Source of the DNA: JBBWZH01 sp035544115
GTDB taxonomy: Bacteria > Actinomycetota > Actinomycetes > Mycobacteriales > CADCTP01
Reading direction: 5' to 3'
NCBI GenBank assembly: GCA_963714145.1
Contig: OY970235.1
Coordinates: forward strand, 682,001 to 746,000
Length of the DNA stretch: 64,000 nucleotides
Of this stretch, positions 1 to 8,616 are shown piece by piece. The notes beneath the pieces were generated by a model that was not told the DNA's origin, did not search any database, and was given only the letters and a program-made list of their open reading frames with translations. The number at the start of each line of letters is the position of its first letter. The first letter of the stretch is position 1. The position numbers and the translations under genes were made by a program.

Positions 1-398
1 GCCAGCGGGCGGCCGGCGGTCTGCGCGCCGGCCGCCGCCACCGCGGCCAGCCGGGCCGCGGTGGTCACATCCGGACCGCCGAGCGCCTCGCCGAGCACCC
101 GGCCGAGGGACTGGTCCATCGCGACCAGCCGGGTCTCCAGCAGCTGCGCCGGGGTCGCGTACGTCCAGGCGTCCGGGATGGCCCGGGCCACCATCGTCGG
201 GTTGAAGTTGTAGAAGGTGGCGGTGACGACCGCCGCCGGCACCATTCCCAGCGGCGCGGCCCGGGTGGCGAAGTAGCTCATCCAGCCGCCGCGCAGCCCG
301 AGCGCGTCGGTGGCGGCGCGGAGCTCCGGGGTGAAGTAGGCGATCGCGTGCAACGGCTCGACGAGCTGCCAGCCGCGGCGGGCGACGACGGTTTCCAT
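1..398 (-). CDS. SCO6745-family helical protein, C-terminus cut off by the window edge
   Basis: Reading leftwards from the ATG at 398-396 gives a protein beginning METVVARRGWQLVEPLHAIA, open to the left edge after about 132 codons. The opening (H-A-x-x-Y-F-T-P-E with W-M-S-Y-F-A-T-R-A-A-P-L-G-M-V about 40 residues in) is that of the actinobacterial SCO6745 family, helical proteins often described as winged-helix-like but of unproven function. No signal peptide or membrane segment is visible. It is transcribed away from the MFS gene, so the roughly 210 bp between them must hold both promoters. The family call is from memory of the motif; no biochemical role can be stated. Confidence 0.75.
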   Translation of the reverse strand, partial: METVVARRGWQLVEPLHAIAYFTPELRAATDALGLRGGWMSYFATRAAPLGMVPAAVVTATFYNFNPTMVARAIPDAWTYATPAQLLETRLVAMDQSLGRVLGEALGGPDVTTAARLAAVAAAGAQTAGRPL

Positions 399-610
399 GC
401 GGCACTCCTACCACGCCGGTCGGCGGCCGGGCCGCCGGGTGGGGTCGGTTACGTGCCGGGCCACCGGGTGGTTGGCCGGCGCCGGCCCGAGTAGATTCCA
501 CTCGGAACTAGATGTAGATCGCAACCAAGCTCCTGATGGCCCGATCCTGGCGGGCGACGCGCTCGCCTGGCTGATGAGCGGCCCGGCAGGCGCGGAACAG
601 GGAGTGGCGC

Positions 611-2494
611 ATGTCGACCCGCGCGGGCGGACAGAGCCGGCAGGTCGCGGCGATGAAGGCGGGGGAGGCGCTCACCCACCGGCAGATCCTGACGATCTTC
701 ACCGGGTTGATGCTGGGCATGTTCCTGGCCGCGCTGGACCAGACGATCGTGGCCACCGCGATCCGGACGGTCGCCGACGACCTGAAGGGCCTCAGCCTGC
801 AGGCGTGGGTCACGACCGCGTATCTCATCACCGCGACGGTGTCCACCCCGCTCTACGGCAAGCTGTCGGACCTCTACGGCCGGCGGAAGCTGTTCCTGCT
901 GTCGATCTCGCTGTTCATCCTCGGTTCGGCGCTGTGCGGCACCGCCACCTCGATGTACCAGCTGGCCGGCTTCCGCGCGTTCCAGGGCCTCGGCGCCGGC
1001 GGCCTGTTCTCGCTGGCGCTGGCGATCATCGGCGACATCGTGTCGCCCCGCGAGCGGGCCCGGTACCAGGGCTACTTCCTGGCCGTGTTCGGTACGTCCA
1101 GCGTGCTCGGGCCGGTGGTCGGCGGCACCCTGGCCGGGCAGGAGTCGATCCTGGGCGTGGTCGGCTGGCGCTGGATCTTCTACGTGAACGTGCCGATCGG
1201 CGTCGTCGCGCTGCTCGTGGTGGCGCGGGTGCTGCACCTGCCGCACACCCGGCGCGAGCACCGGATCGACTACCCCGGCGCGGGCGCGCTGATCCTCGGC
1301 GTGGTGCCGCTGCTTATCATCGCCGAGCAGGGCCGGGAATGGGGTTGGGGCTCCGGCGGGGCGCTGCTGTGCTACCTGCTCGGCGCGGTCGGGCTCGCCC
1401 TGTTCGTCCTGGCCGAACGCCGGATCGGGGACGACGCGCTGCTGCCGCTGCGGTTCTTCCGGGTCCGGACGTTCAGCGTGGGCTCGGTCGCCGGCGTGGT
1501 CACCGGCATGGGCATGTTCGGCTGCATCGTGGTGCTGCCGCTCTACCTGCAGATCGTCAAGGGCGCCACCCCGGTGCACGCCGGCCTGCTGCTGCTGCCG
1601 ACCACCCTCGGGATCATGGTCGGCTCGCTGATCTCCGGCCAGATCATCTCCCGCACCGGCCGGTACAAGATCTTCCCGGTGATCGGCACCTCGTTGACCG
1701 TCGTCGCCCTGGTGATGCTGCACTTCGTGACCGTCGACACCCCGCTGATCCAGGTGGACGTGGCGATGGCGCTGTTCGGCCTGGGGTTGGGCGGCAACCT
1801 GCAGCCGCTGACGCTGGCCGTGCAGAACGCGATGCGGCCGCAGGACATCGGGGTGGCCACCTCCTCGGTCACCTTCTTCCGGCAGATGGGCGGCACGTTC
1901 GGCACCGCGGTGGTGCTGTCGATCCTGTTCACCACGGTGACCGGCAACATCGCCAGCGCGTTCCGGGCCATCGTGCCGACGCCGGCGTTCCAGGCCGCGC
2001 TGCACGACCCGGCGGTGCTGGCCAACCCGGCCAACCGGGCGGTGATCGACACGATCCAGGCCGGCAACGTCGGCGCGGCCGGCAGCGGCGTGTTCACCGA
2101 CTCTTCGTTCATCCAGCAGCTCGACCCGCGGCTGGCCCGGCCGTTCCTGGTCGGGTTCGCCGACTCGATGCAGCTGATCTTCCTGGTGGTCGCGGTGGTG
2201 ATGGTGGTCGGGCTGGCGCTGAACATCGCCCTGCCGGAGCTGCCGCTGTCCATGCAGTCCGGCCTGCAGCGGATGGCGGCGGAGCACGCCGAGGCGCAGG
2301 CCGAGGCGGCCGCCGTGGCCGCCGCCAACGGCGCCGGTGCGACCACCGCCCCGTCCGCCGCCGGGCTGGCGCCGACCGCCCCGCCGGACGGTCCGGCCGC
2401 CGGTCCAGCGGCCGGTCCAGCAGCCGGTCCGGCCGGTCCGGCGGCTGGTCCGGTGCCCACCGGCGAACCGCGGCCGGGCCGGTCGGCAGACTAG
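611..2494 (+). CDS. MFS multidrug efflux transporter (DHA2/EmrB-QacA type)
   Basis: 627-residue proton-coupled antiporter of the 14-helix DHA2 family, expected in the cytoplasmic membrane. The first helix carries the L-D-Q-T-I-V-A-T-A signature near residues 42-50. MFS motif A (G-K-L-S-D-L-Y-G-R-R) is at about 83-92, and motif C-like V-L-G-P-V-V-G-G lies in helix 5. After the last helix, near residue 555, there is a soluble tail of about 70 residues rich in Ala, Gly and Pro with A-A-G-P repeats, which the family does not need. The ATG at 611 has a GGGAG ribosome site; ATG 653 is a possible shorter start. The substrate cannot be read from sequence. Exonuclease III starts 4 bp after the stop, so the two are probably cotranscribed. 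Confidence 0.92.
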   Translation: MSTRAGGQSRQVAAMKAGEALTHRQILTIFTGLMLGMFLAALDQTIVATAIRTVADDLKGLSLQAWVTTAYLITATVSTPLYGKLSDLYGRRKLFLLSISLFILGSALCGTATSMYQLAGFRAFQGLGAGGLFSLALAIIGDIVSPRERARYQGYFLAVFGTSSVLGPVVGGTLAGQESILGVVGWRWIFYVNVPIGVVALLVVARVLHLPHTRREHRIDYPGAGALILGVVPLLIIAEQGREWGWGSGGALLCYLLGAVGLALFVLAERRIGDDALLPLRFFRVRTFSVGSVAGVVTGMGMFGCIVVLPLYLQIVKGATPVHAGLLLLPTTLGIMVGSLISGQIISRTGRYKIFPVIGTSLTVVALVMLHFVTVDTPLIQVDVAMALFGLGLGGNLQPLTLAVQNAMRPQDIGVATSSVTFFRQMGGTFGTAVVLSILFTTVTGNIASAFRAIVPTPAFQAALHDPAVLANPANRAVIDTIQAGNVGAAGSGVFTDSSFIQQLDPRLARPFLVGFADSMQLIFLVVAVVMVVGLALNIALPELPLSMQSGLQRMAAEHAEAQAEAAAVAAANGAGATTAPSAAGLAPTAPPDGPAAGPAAGPAAGPAGPAAGPVPTGEPRPGRSAD

Positions 2495-2498
2495 GGCC

Positions 2499-3284
2499 GT
2501 GCGACTAGCGACCTGGAACGTGAACTCGGTGGCGGCCCGGCTGCCCCGGCTGCTCGACTGGCTGGAGCAGACCGGCCCGGACGTGCTCTGCCTGCAGGAG
2601 ACGAAGTGCGCCGCGGACGCCTTCCCGGCCGCCGAGGTGGAGCGGCTGGGCTACGCGACCGCGGCGTACGGCACCGGGCGGTGGAACGGGGTGGCGTTGC
2701 TGTCCCGGGTGGGCCTCGCCGACGTGGCGCGCGGCTTCCCCGGTGAGCCGGGGCTGCCCGACCCGGAGCCGCGCTCGATCTCGGCCAACTGCGGTGGCCT
2801 GCGGGTCTGGTCGGTGTACGTGCCGAACGGGCGCTCGCCGGACTCGCCGCAGTACGGCTACAAGCTGGCCTGGTTCACCGCGCTGCGGGCCGCGCTCGAG
2901 CCCGAGGTGCGGCCGGACGTGCCGTTCGCGATCTGCGGCGACTTCAACGTGGCGCCCACCGACGCGGACGTCTGGGACCCGGCCGCCTTCATCGGCGACA
3001 CCCACGTCACCCCGCCGGAGCGGGCCGCCCTGGCCGAACTGCGCGGGCTCGGCCTGGACGACGTGGTGCCGCGGCCGATGAAGGGCCCCAACCCGTTCAC
3101 CTACTGGGACTACCGGGCCGGCATGTTCCACCAGGACAAGGGCATGCGGATCGACCTGGTGTACGCCACGCCGGCCGCCGCCAAGCGGGTCACCGGCGCG
3201 TACATCGACCGCGAGGCCCGCAAGGGCAAGGGCCCGTCCGACCACGCTCCGATCGTGGTCGACCTGGATCTACCCACCGGCTGA
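2499..3284 (+). CDS. xth: exodeoxyribonuclease III
   Basis: 261-residue endonuclease/exonuclease/phosphatase-fold enzyme acting on abasic sites and 3' blocks in base excision repair. The expected active-site blocks are present: T-W-N-V-N-S at 5-10, L-Q-E-T-K with the metal-binding Glu at 34, Y-G-Y-K at 118-121, G-D-F-N-V-A-P at 146-152 and the terminal S-D-H-A-P-I with the catalytic His. The GTG at 2499 is chosen because the protein then begins exactly at the conserved beta strand (R-L-A-T-W-N). Upstream codons in the same frame overlap the low-complexity tail of the MFS gene and are not conserved-looking. The 4 bp gap to the MFS stop suggests a two-gene unit. Confidence 0.95.
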   Translation: MRLATWNVNSVAARLPRLLDWLEQTGPDVLCLQETKCAADAFPAAEVERLGYATAAYGTGRWNGVALLSRVGLADVARGFPGEPGLPDPEPRSISANCGGLRVWSVYVPNGRSPDSPQYGYKLAWFTALRAALEPEVRPDVPFAICGDFNVAPTDADVWDPAAFIGDTHVTPPERAALAELRGLGLDDVVPRPMKGPNPFTYWDYRAGMFHQDKGMRIDLVYATPAAAKRVTGAYIDREARKGKGPSDHAPIVVDLDLPTG

Positions 3285-3427
3285 CCCAGCTACCGGCTGA
3301 CCTACCCGCCGGCTGGCCCCGGCCTGGGCCGGGGACGGTCTGAGCCGGGCCAACCGGGCCCGGCCTGGGCCGGCCAACTGGGGACGGCCTGGGCCGGGCC
3401 CGGCCTGGGCCGGGCCAGCCGGGGACG
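3285..3427. repeat. GC-only imperfect repeats between convergent genes
   Basis: The gap between the convergent xth and half-helicase genes is filled by iterations of ggcctgggccggg and ggggacg variants, with repeated ccggctgacc blocks at its left end. It can form many alternative hairpins and probably ends transcription from both sides. No reading frame here looks coding. Confidence 0.6.
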
Positions 3428-4918
3428 TCAGTCCGGGGCGGTGGCGGGGAAGTGCGGGGCGCGGCTGGCGATGCCGTGCTGGCGGGCCGGGCGGCCGCCC
3501 GGGCGGGCGACATGCGGGGCGGACCGGCCGCTCGACACGGCCGCCTGCGGGGCGCCGACCGCCACCACGCTGCGTTTGGACAGCCCAGCCAGGTAGAACG
3601 CCTCCGGCCGGCTGATCCGCCCGACGATCACCACCACGTCGAACGCGGCCCGGGGCAGCCGGCGGACGAACGCCTCGCCGGTGGTGGTCGCGGCCAACCG
3701 GCAGCGGCGGCGCAGCGCCTCGTCGATGTTCGCCCGGGCCAGCAGGATCTCCTCGCGGGAGTCGCTGATCATGCGCAGCCGGCCGCTGAACGAGGTCATC
3801 GTGGTCTCCGCGATCCGGGCCGGGATCGCCGGGCGGGTCTCCGCCTCGGCGAGCTTGGCCAGGTCCGCCTCGATCTTGTCGCGCTGTGCCTTGACGGCGG
3901 CCTGCCGGGGCCGCAGCTTGTGCAGTTCCACGATCATCTCGTCGGCCTTGGGGTTGCGCAGCCGCACCCGGCGGGCCCGCGCCTTGTTCAGCCGCTCGGT
4001 CAGATCCTGGTGCAGTTCCTCGGTCTCGTTGTACCGCAGCACCGCCTCCTCGTACCGGATCCGCAGCTCGGCCTCGTCCAGCGCCTGGTTCTGCTTGTCC
4101 AGTTCGGCGTTCAGGTCGGCGGAGATGAGCTCCGGGTCGACCAGCGGGCCGTACCGGTTCTCCAGTTGCGGCACCGCGATCGCGCCCAGCCGCTGGAACA
4201 TGCCGGACCGGATGTCACCGTCCGGGCGGAGCCGGTCGCACAGCGCGTGCAGCGACCAGTCGACCGCGACCGCGTGCGGCGAGACCAGCAGCACGCTCGC
4301 GTCCTGGTCGAGCAGCCGCTCCAGCAGTTGCACCAGCAGCGCGGTGGCGTTCCCGTCCGGCGGCGGCTGGACGAACGCCCAGCGGTGCCGCAGCGCGGTG
4401 CCGACCACGTTGGCCTGCCGGTCGTCCAGACTCCAGTTGTCGGTGGAGTCGGCCGCCTGCGCGATCTGGTCCCGCAGCCGGCCCCCGGGGGCGCCGAGCA
4501 CCAGCGCCGCCTGCTCGAACTGGAACTGCCGGATCGGCCCGGTGGCCCGCGGTTCCGGCGCGAGCTCGATCAACTTGGCACGTAGTGAGCGCAATGGCTT
4601 GGCCGTGTCGACGTCCACCCAGCCGGTGGCGCGCGGGCCGAGATTCGCCGGCAACGCGATGGTGCACAGCCCATCGGCCGCCTCGGCCACCCAGCCGGAC
4701 ACCTGTTTGCCGTCGCTCTGCACCTCGACCGGTGCGTCCGAGACGGCGGCCCGGCGCGGGATCGCAAACTGGTACAACCAGCGCGGGCCGGCCTGGCCGA
4801 CCAACCTCCCGTCCAGCGGGTAAGGTCCATCCCGGTCTGCCCGGGACGCCACCGCAATCTCGGCGTCCACTTCGGCAACCATCTCGCGGACGAGGGCAAT
4901 CTGATCAGACGCTCGCAC
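3428..4918 (-). CDS. half-length, motif-degraded superfamily I helicase-like protein with coiled coil
   Basis: 496 residues. The layout matches the first half of DNA2/NAM7-type helicases: an N-terminal beta-rich region (35-115), a Q-motif-like L-D-D-R-Q-A-N (164-170), a Walker A position, an inserted coiled coil of alternating Glu/Arg/Leu (about 268-360), and the motif II/III region. Every catalytic motif is lost: Walker A reads Q-P-P-P-D-G-N-A-T (184-192), with no G-K-T; motif II reads V-V-I-V-G-R-I-S (429-436) instead of D-E-A-S; motif III reads V-G-A-P-Q (454-458). The protein then stops in a basic tail, so the second RecA domain is missing. It is probably a non-catalytic DNA/RNA-binding or scaffolding protein rather than a pseudogene, since the frame is open for 1.5 kb with normal codon use. 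Helicase descent is inference from motif order. Confidence 0.6.
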   Translation of the reverse strand: MRASDQIALVREMVAEVDAEIAVASRADRDGPYPLDGRLVGQAGPRWLYQFAIPRRAAVSDAPVEVQSDGKQVSGWVAEAADGLCTIALPANLGPRATGWVDVDTAKPLRSLRAKLIELAPEPRATGPIRQFQFEQAALVLGAPGGRLRDQIAQAADSTDNWSLDDRQANVVGTALRHRWAFVQPPPDGNATALLVQLLERLLDQDASVLLVSPHAVAVDWSLHALCDRLRPDGDIRSGMFQRLGAIAVPQLENRYGPLVDPELISADLNAELDKQNQALDEAELRIRYEEAVLRYNETEELHQDLTERLNKARARRVRLRNPKADEMIVELHKLRPRQAAVKAQRDKIEADLAKLAEAETRPAIPARIAETTMTSFSGRLRMISDSREEILLARANIDEALRRRCRLAATTTGEAFVRRLPRAAFDVVVIVGRISRPEAFYLAGLSKRSVVAVGAPQAAVSSGRSAPHVARPGGRPARQHGIASRAPHFPATAPD

Positions 4919-5016
4919 GGCGGCCTCCCAACGTCCCCCGCCCTACCAACTGTAACTGAATCAATACGGGACGCGACAGAGGTCAATCCTAAGTCAGTCA
5001 GTGGGGCAGTAACCGG

Positions 5017-5988
5017 TCACGGTCTTGCCCTTCTTGACCCATCGGGCCCTCGTCTCGACCCATCGGCGCCTCGGCTGCGGCCGCCACGGCCGGCGCGGTC
5101 GGCCGGCCCGTCGATCCGGTCCAGCAGCCAGCGCGGACCGACCCGGCCGACCCCGAGCGTGGCCAATCGCTCGATCAAGCCCCGGTCGGCGGTGACCGCA
5201 AGCACCCGCCGCCCGGCCGCGACCGCCGCCGCGGCGGCCGCCACGATCGCGTCGTCCCCACCGCCGTCGGCGGCCAGCACGTCCGGTCCGCCGGCCCCGG
5301 TCGGGTCGGTCGCCACCACCCGGGCGGCGCCCTCGACCACCAGCAGCACCCGCGGCAGTTCCAGGTCCACCGCCCCGGTCGGGTCGGGGAGGTCGGCCGC
5401 CGGCAGGCCGGCGAGCAGCGGGCCGAGCGCGTCGCGCAGCCGGCGGGTGGCGCCGGCCCGGTCCCGCCACCAGCCGTCCCCGCCGCCGCGGGCGCCGACC
5501 ACGTTCGCCGCGTCGATCAGCACGGTCAGCGGCGGCGGGGCGGACCGCAGCCGGGGCCAGGTGCTGGCGAAGCCGGGGTGCAGCGGCAGCGCGGCCACCT
5601 CGGGCTCCAGCACCCAGCGCACCTGGGTGCTCTCCTCGGCGGTCGGCCGCGGCGCCAGCGGACCGACCGGCTCGGCCAGCACGCTGGTGTACGACCAGCC
5701 GCCGTGATCGTCCAGCAGCAGGCCGTACGGCCGGACGTCGGCCGGGGCCACGCCGGCCTCCTCGCCGGCCTCGCGCACCGCGGCCTGCACCGGCGACTCG
5801 TCGCTGTCCCGGGCGCCGCCGGGCAGCCCCCAGGTGTCGCCCTCGTGGCTCCAGGACGCCCGGTGCTGCAGCACGACCCGGCCGGGCGGCTCGGCGCGGT
5901 CCAGGATCAGCAGCCCGGCGGCCCCGAACCTGCCCCAGTGCCGGTGACCCTGACCACACTCCACCCACCCGTCACCGTCAGCCCGCAC
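5017..5988 (-). CDS. Nudix hydrolase fused to a NYN/PIN-like domain
   Basis: 323 residues if translation starts at GTG 5988, just ahead of the conserved-looking G-Q-G-H-R-H-W-G-R-F-G; an upstream ATG at 6090 only adds a low-complexity segment. Residues 22-140 are a Nudix domain with a complete box at 58-80 (G-x5-E-x7-R-E-A-x-E-E-x-G-V), which hydrolyses nucleoside-diphosphate-linked substrates. Residues 154-290 look like a NYN/PIN nuclease fold: L-I-D-A-A-N at 157-162, an acidic pair D-D at 245-246 and T-A-D-R-G at 266-270. A basic Arg/Gly tail follows. The combination suggests processing of RNA or capped/damaged nucleotides. It is transcribed away from the gene at 6274. Confidence 0.8.
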   Translation of the reverse strand: MRADGDGWVECGQGHRHWGRFGAAGLLILDRAEPPGRVVLQHRASWSHEGDTWGLPGGARDSDESPVQAAVREAGEEAGVAPADVRPYGLLLDDHGGWSYTSVLAEPVGPLAPRPTAEESTQVRWVLEPEVAALPLHPGFASTWPRLRSAPPPLTVLIDAANVVGARGGGDGWWRDRAGATRRLRDALGPLLAGLPAADLPDPTGAVDLELPRVLLVVEGAARVVATDPTGAGGPDVLAADGGGDDAIVAAAAAAVAAGRRVLAVTADRGLIERLATLGVGRVGPRWLLDRIDGPADRAGRGGRSRGADGSRRGPDGSRRARP

Positions 5989-6273
5989 ACCTACTACTAG
6001 TACCTGGTCCGGCTCGTGGCCGGATGTGGGCGCGCTCAACGGGCAGCCAATCGCCGACCGGCCGGCGAGCGGACTCCGCGCTGCGACCACGGCGGCCTAC
6101 CATGTATCGGGTCGCCGGCCGGACGGGTCGGGGCCGGCGGCAGCCGGCGGGGCACCAGCCCTCGACCGTTCACGCCGCCACTGGGGTCGCTCGCTGGGGC
6201 ACCCCTGCGCGGCACCGGCGGTCGGTTACGGCACCGGCGCCGGACCGACCCGCGAAGGCAGGAAGGAGACGCG

Positions 6274-6888
6274 GTGCCCGACCGACGCGCTCAGCGACCG
6301 GTGCTCACCGGTGACGTCGAGGCCCTGGCCAGCGCTGTCGCCGACGGCGAACCGTCCGCCCGGCTGGAACTGGCGCACGCCACCGCCTGCGCGCTGATCG
6401 ACGCCGGCCGGGCCGAGGACGGCGCCGACCCTGACCTGCTGGTGCGCCTCGCCGAGACCGTCGGCCTGGACACGCTGTCCGCGCTCTGGCGGGACGCCGC
6501 CGCCGACTCGCTGCCCGGCGCGATGTGGGCGCTCTACCTGCTACGCACCTGGTGCCAGCAGCAGGGCCCGGCGGTGGCCCGGCTCTACCGGGCCGGTCGC
6601 GGCCTGGCGCCGGTGGACGAGGTGGTCGCCGGGGTGTCCGACGACGCCGACCCGGACGCGGTCGCCGCGACCGCCGACGCGGTGCTGTCCGGGGCGTACC
6701 GGGGCGACTTCGCGGTCGCGCTGGAGCGGGCCGCCGCGTTCTTCCGGATCGTCGGGGTGGGCCGCCGCGAACTGGCCGCCGACGGCGCCGAGGGCACGCT
6801 GGACCAGGAGATGGCCGAGCGCAACCGCCGCACCGCCGATGCGCTGGAGCGGGCGGCCGCCTCCTGGCGGGCCGGCACGCTGAACTAG
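6274..6888 (+). CDS. conserved helical protein of unknown function
   Basis: 204 residues, acidic and Ala-rich, no signal peptide or membrane helix. The GTG at 6274 is preceded by ggaaggag at 6261-6268, which fixes the start. The protein is nearly all predicted helix, with W-A-L-Y-L-L-R-T-W in the centre and D-E-V-V-A-G-V-S-D-D-A-D-P-D after it. I do not recognise a catalytic motif. The last 15 codons lie inside a 50 bp tandem duplication (6843-6942), so the gene end has been copied once. Confidence 0.65.
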   Translation: MPDRRAQRPVLTGDVEALASAVADGEPSARLELAHATACALIDAGRAEDGADPDLLVRLAETVGLDTLSALWRDAAADSLPGAMWALYLLRTWCQQQGPAVARLYRAGRGLAPVDEVVAGVSDDADPDAVAATADAVLSGAYRGDFAVALERAAAFFRIVGVGRRELAADGAEGTLDQEMAERNRRTADALERAAASWRAGTLN

Positions 6889-6942
6889 CTCCGCTGGAGC
6901 GGGCGGCCGGGTCCCGGCGAGCCGGCACGGTGAACTAGTTCC
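6843..6942 (+). repeat. 50 bp tandem duplication of a gene's 3' end
   Basis: 6843-6892 and 6893-6942 are two adjacent 50 bp copies, each beginning gctggagcgggcggccg and each containing the stop codon context tgaactag. I count six substitutions between them. The first copy supplies the real C-terminus of the 6274 gene; the second is non-coding. Confidence 0.9.
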
Positions 6943-6984
6943 CCTGATCGGGTGGCGATCGGGCCGCGCAGCGGGTAGGCACGG

Positions 6985-7875
6985 GTGGTGGCAGACATCC
7001 GGGTGGGCACCGCCTCGTGGACGGACAAGACCCTGCTGGCCTCCGGCTGGTACCCGACGACGTCAAGTCCGCCGCGGAGCGGCTGGGCTACTACGCGAAG
7101 CAGTTCCCGCTGGTCGAGGTCGACTCGACCTACTACACGCCGCCGAACGAGCGGAACAGCGACCTCTGGGTGGCCCGGACGCCGGCCGGTTTCACCTTCA
7201 ACATCAAGGCGTTCTCGCTGCTCACCCAGCATCCGACCAAGCCGTCCGCGCTGTACAAGGATCTGCGGCCCGAGGGCGTGACGAAGAACCTCTACCTGAA
7301 GGACGTGGAGGAATCCACTGTGGACGCGGTCTGGGAGCGGTTCCTGGTCCGCGCTGGAGCCGCTGCAGGCCGCCGGGAAACTCGGCGCGATACTGTTCCA
7401 GTTCCCGCAATGGTTCCCGATCGGCCGGCACAACAAGCAGTACATCCTGGAATGCAAGCGCCGCTGCGAGCCGTACCGGATCTGCGTGGAGTTCCGCAAC
7501 AAGACCTGGCTCAGCGACGACAACCAGGCCGAGACGCTCGACTTCCTCACCTCGTACGGCCTGCCGTACGTCTGCGTGGACATGCCGCAGGGGCACCCGA
7601 GTTCGGTTCCGCCGGTGGTCGCCGCCACCGCTGACCTGGCCGTGGTCCGCTTCCACGGGCACAGCGAGAAATGGACCAGCCGCGACATCTACGAGCGCTT
7701 CGGCTACCACTACTCCAAACCGGAACTGAAATCCTGGGCGCCGAAGATCGCCGACCTCTCCGCCCAGGCCAAGGAAACCCACGTCCTGATGAACAATTGC
7801 TACGCCGACTACGCCCAGACCAACGCCCAACAGCTCATCGACCTGCTGACCAGCATCGACGCCCTGAAAGACTAG
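6985..7875 (+). pseudogene. DUF72 (YecE-like) TIM-barrel protein, two compensating frameshifts
   Basis: The conceptual protein reads V-A-D-I-R-V-G-T-A-S-W-T-D-K, then Y-Y-A-K-Q-F-P-L-V-E-V-D-S-T-Y-Y, then F-Q-F-P-Q-W-F-P, C-V-E-F-R-N and L-M-N-N-C-Y-A-D-Y: a full-length DUF72 protein of about 296 residues. Reading needs three segments. One base is missing at about 7054-7056 (TACCCGACGAC, expected Y-P-D-D) and one G is extra at 7346-7347 (CTGGTCC). The frame is otherwise conserved, so this is either a recent pseudogene or two sequencing errors at G/C runs. Function of the family is unproven; a nuclease role has been suggested from context. Its last 275 bp are duplicated at 8617-8891. Confidence 0.85.
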
Positions 7876-7887
7876 ATCAACTCGGCC
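7613..7887 (+). repeat. 275 bp direct repeat, copy 1 (3' end of the DUF72 gene)
   Basis: Matches 8617-8891 at a constant offset of 1004 bp; I see three mismatches (gacatc/gatatc, aattgc/aactgc, agcatc/agcctc). It starts inside the coding sequence at cggtggtcgccgcc and ends 12 bp past the stop at ctcggcc. Confidence 0.95.
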
Positions 7888-8102
7888 GTGCGTGCTGGGC
7901 ATAACGCGCCTGGTAGCGATAGCAGTTCTGACCGGTGCCGTGTCGTGTAGCCGTGCCGGAGCCGAGAGCCGAGAGCCGTGGTTGGTCCACTGCACTCACT
8001 GTCGCCCTCGTGGGCCCTCACCCGGCCCGTCATTAACATTTCGTCAACACCAGCCCGGCACGCTGCCAAGCACACATCCCCTCCTCGAAATGGAGTCAGT
8101 TC

Positions 8103-8531
8103 ATGAGCTACCTCAGGCGGGCCGCGGTTGCGGCCCTCTCGATCGCTCTCCTTGGTATGACATCACCGGCCCACGCGTCAAACGACACGTCGCCGACCCG
8201 GACGTCACCGCAGGTGGTCGCGGCAGTTGCCGCTACCAACGCGATCGCGAACCAGAGCAGTATCGGCATCGGCGTCATCCACGTACGCGACGGAAATTAC
8301 AGCCACGGAAACTACGACGTCGTCCTCCCTCGCGGGCAGTGGACTGACCTCGCCTTCGGCTGGGCCTCGACCGCAGGCTGGTACACCGGGCCGGGGTACT
8401 GCACGCAGCAATGGCGATCGGACAGCATCATCGGCAGCTACGTCCGGCAACTGCCCGACCTCGGGCCTGGTCAACATTTCATCGGCTCCCACACCAGCTA
8501 CATCGTCATCGCATACAGGGGCACGTGCTGA
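8103..8531 (+). CDS. small secreted protein
   Basis: 142 residues. A Sec signal peptide (M-S-Y-L-R-R followed by a hydrophobic Ala/Leu stretch and an A-H-A cleavage site near residue 25) precedes a mature domain of about 115 residues with two Cys (near residues 99 and 142), which may form a disulfide. Tyr/Trp/Gly-rich strands (W-A-S-T-A-G-W-Y-T-G-P-G-Y) suggest a small beta fold. The ATG is preceded by a ggag-containing site. It sits in the 729 bp (7888-8616) enclosed by the 275 bp direct repeats, so it entered or was trapped with the duplication. I do not recognise the family. Confidence 0.65.
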   Translation: MSYLRRAAVAALSIALLGMTSPAHASNDTSPTRTSPQVVAAVAATNAIANQSSIGIGVIHVRDGNYSHGNYDVVLPRGQWTDLAFGWASTAGWYTGPGYCTQQWRSDSIIGSYVRQLPDLGPGQHFIGSHTSYIVIAYRGTC

Positions 8532-8544
8532 CGCCAGCGTGAGC

Positions 8545-8576
8545 GCCGGCCTGGCCCGTTTCGGGGTCAGGCCGGC
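8545..8576 (+). terminator. hairpin after the secreted-protein gene
   Basis: Arms gccggcctg (8545-8553) and caggccggc (8568-8576) pair perfectly around a 14 nt loop, 13 bp past the stop at 8531. There is no U tract, as is usual in this GC range. Confidence 0.5.
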
Positions 8577-8616
8577 TGCCGGTTCGGGGTTTACGGGGTG
8601 GTGAGGTACCAGCGTT

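Noticed and set aside
397..2508. 703-codon frame over the MFS gene
   Set aside because: Arg/Pro/Gly-rich shadow of the 611-2494 gene in another frame; no family resemblance.
7888..8616. Integrated element with its own integrase
   Set aside because: The 729 bp hold one 142-codon secreted-protein gene and a hairpin; no recombinase, terminal inverted repeats or transposase were found.
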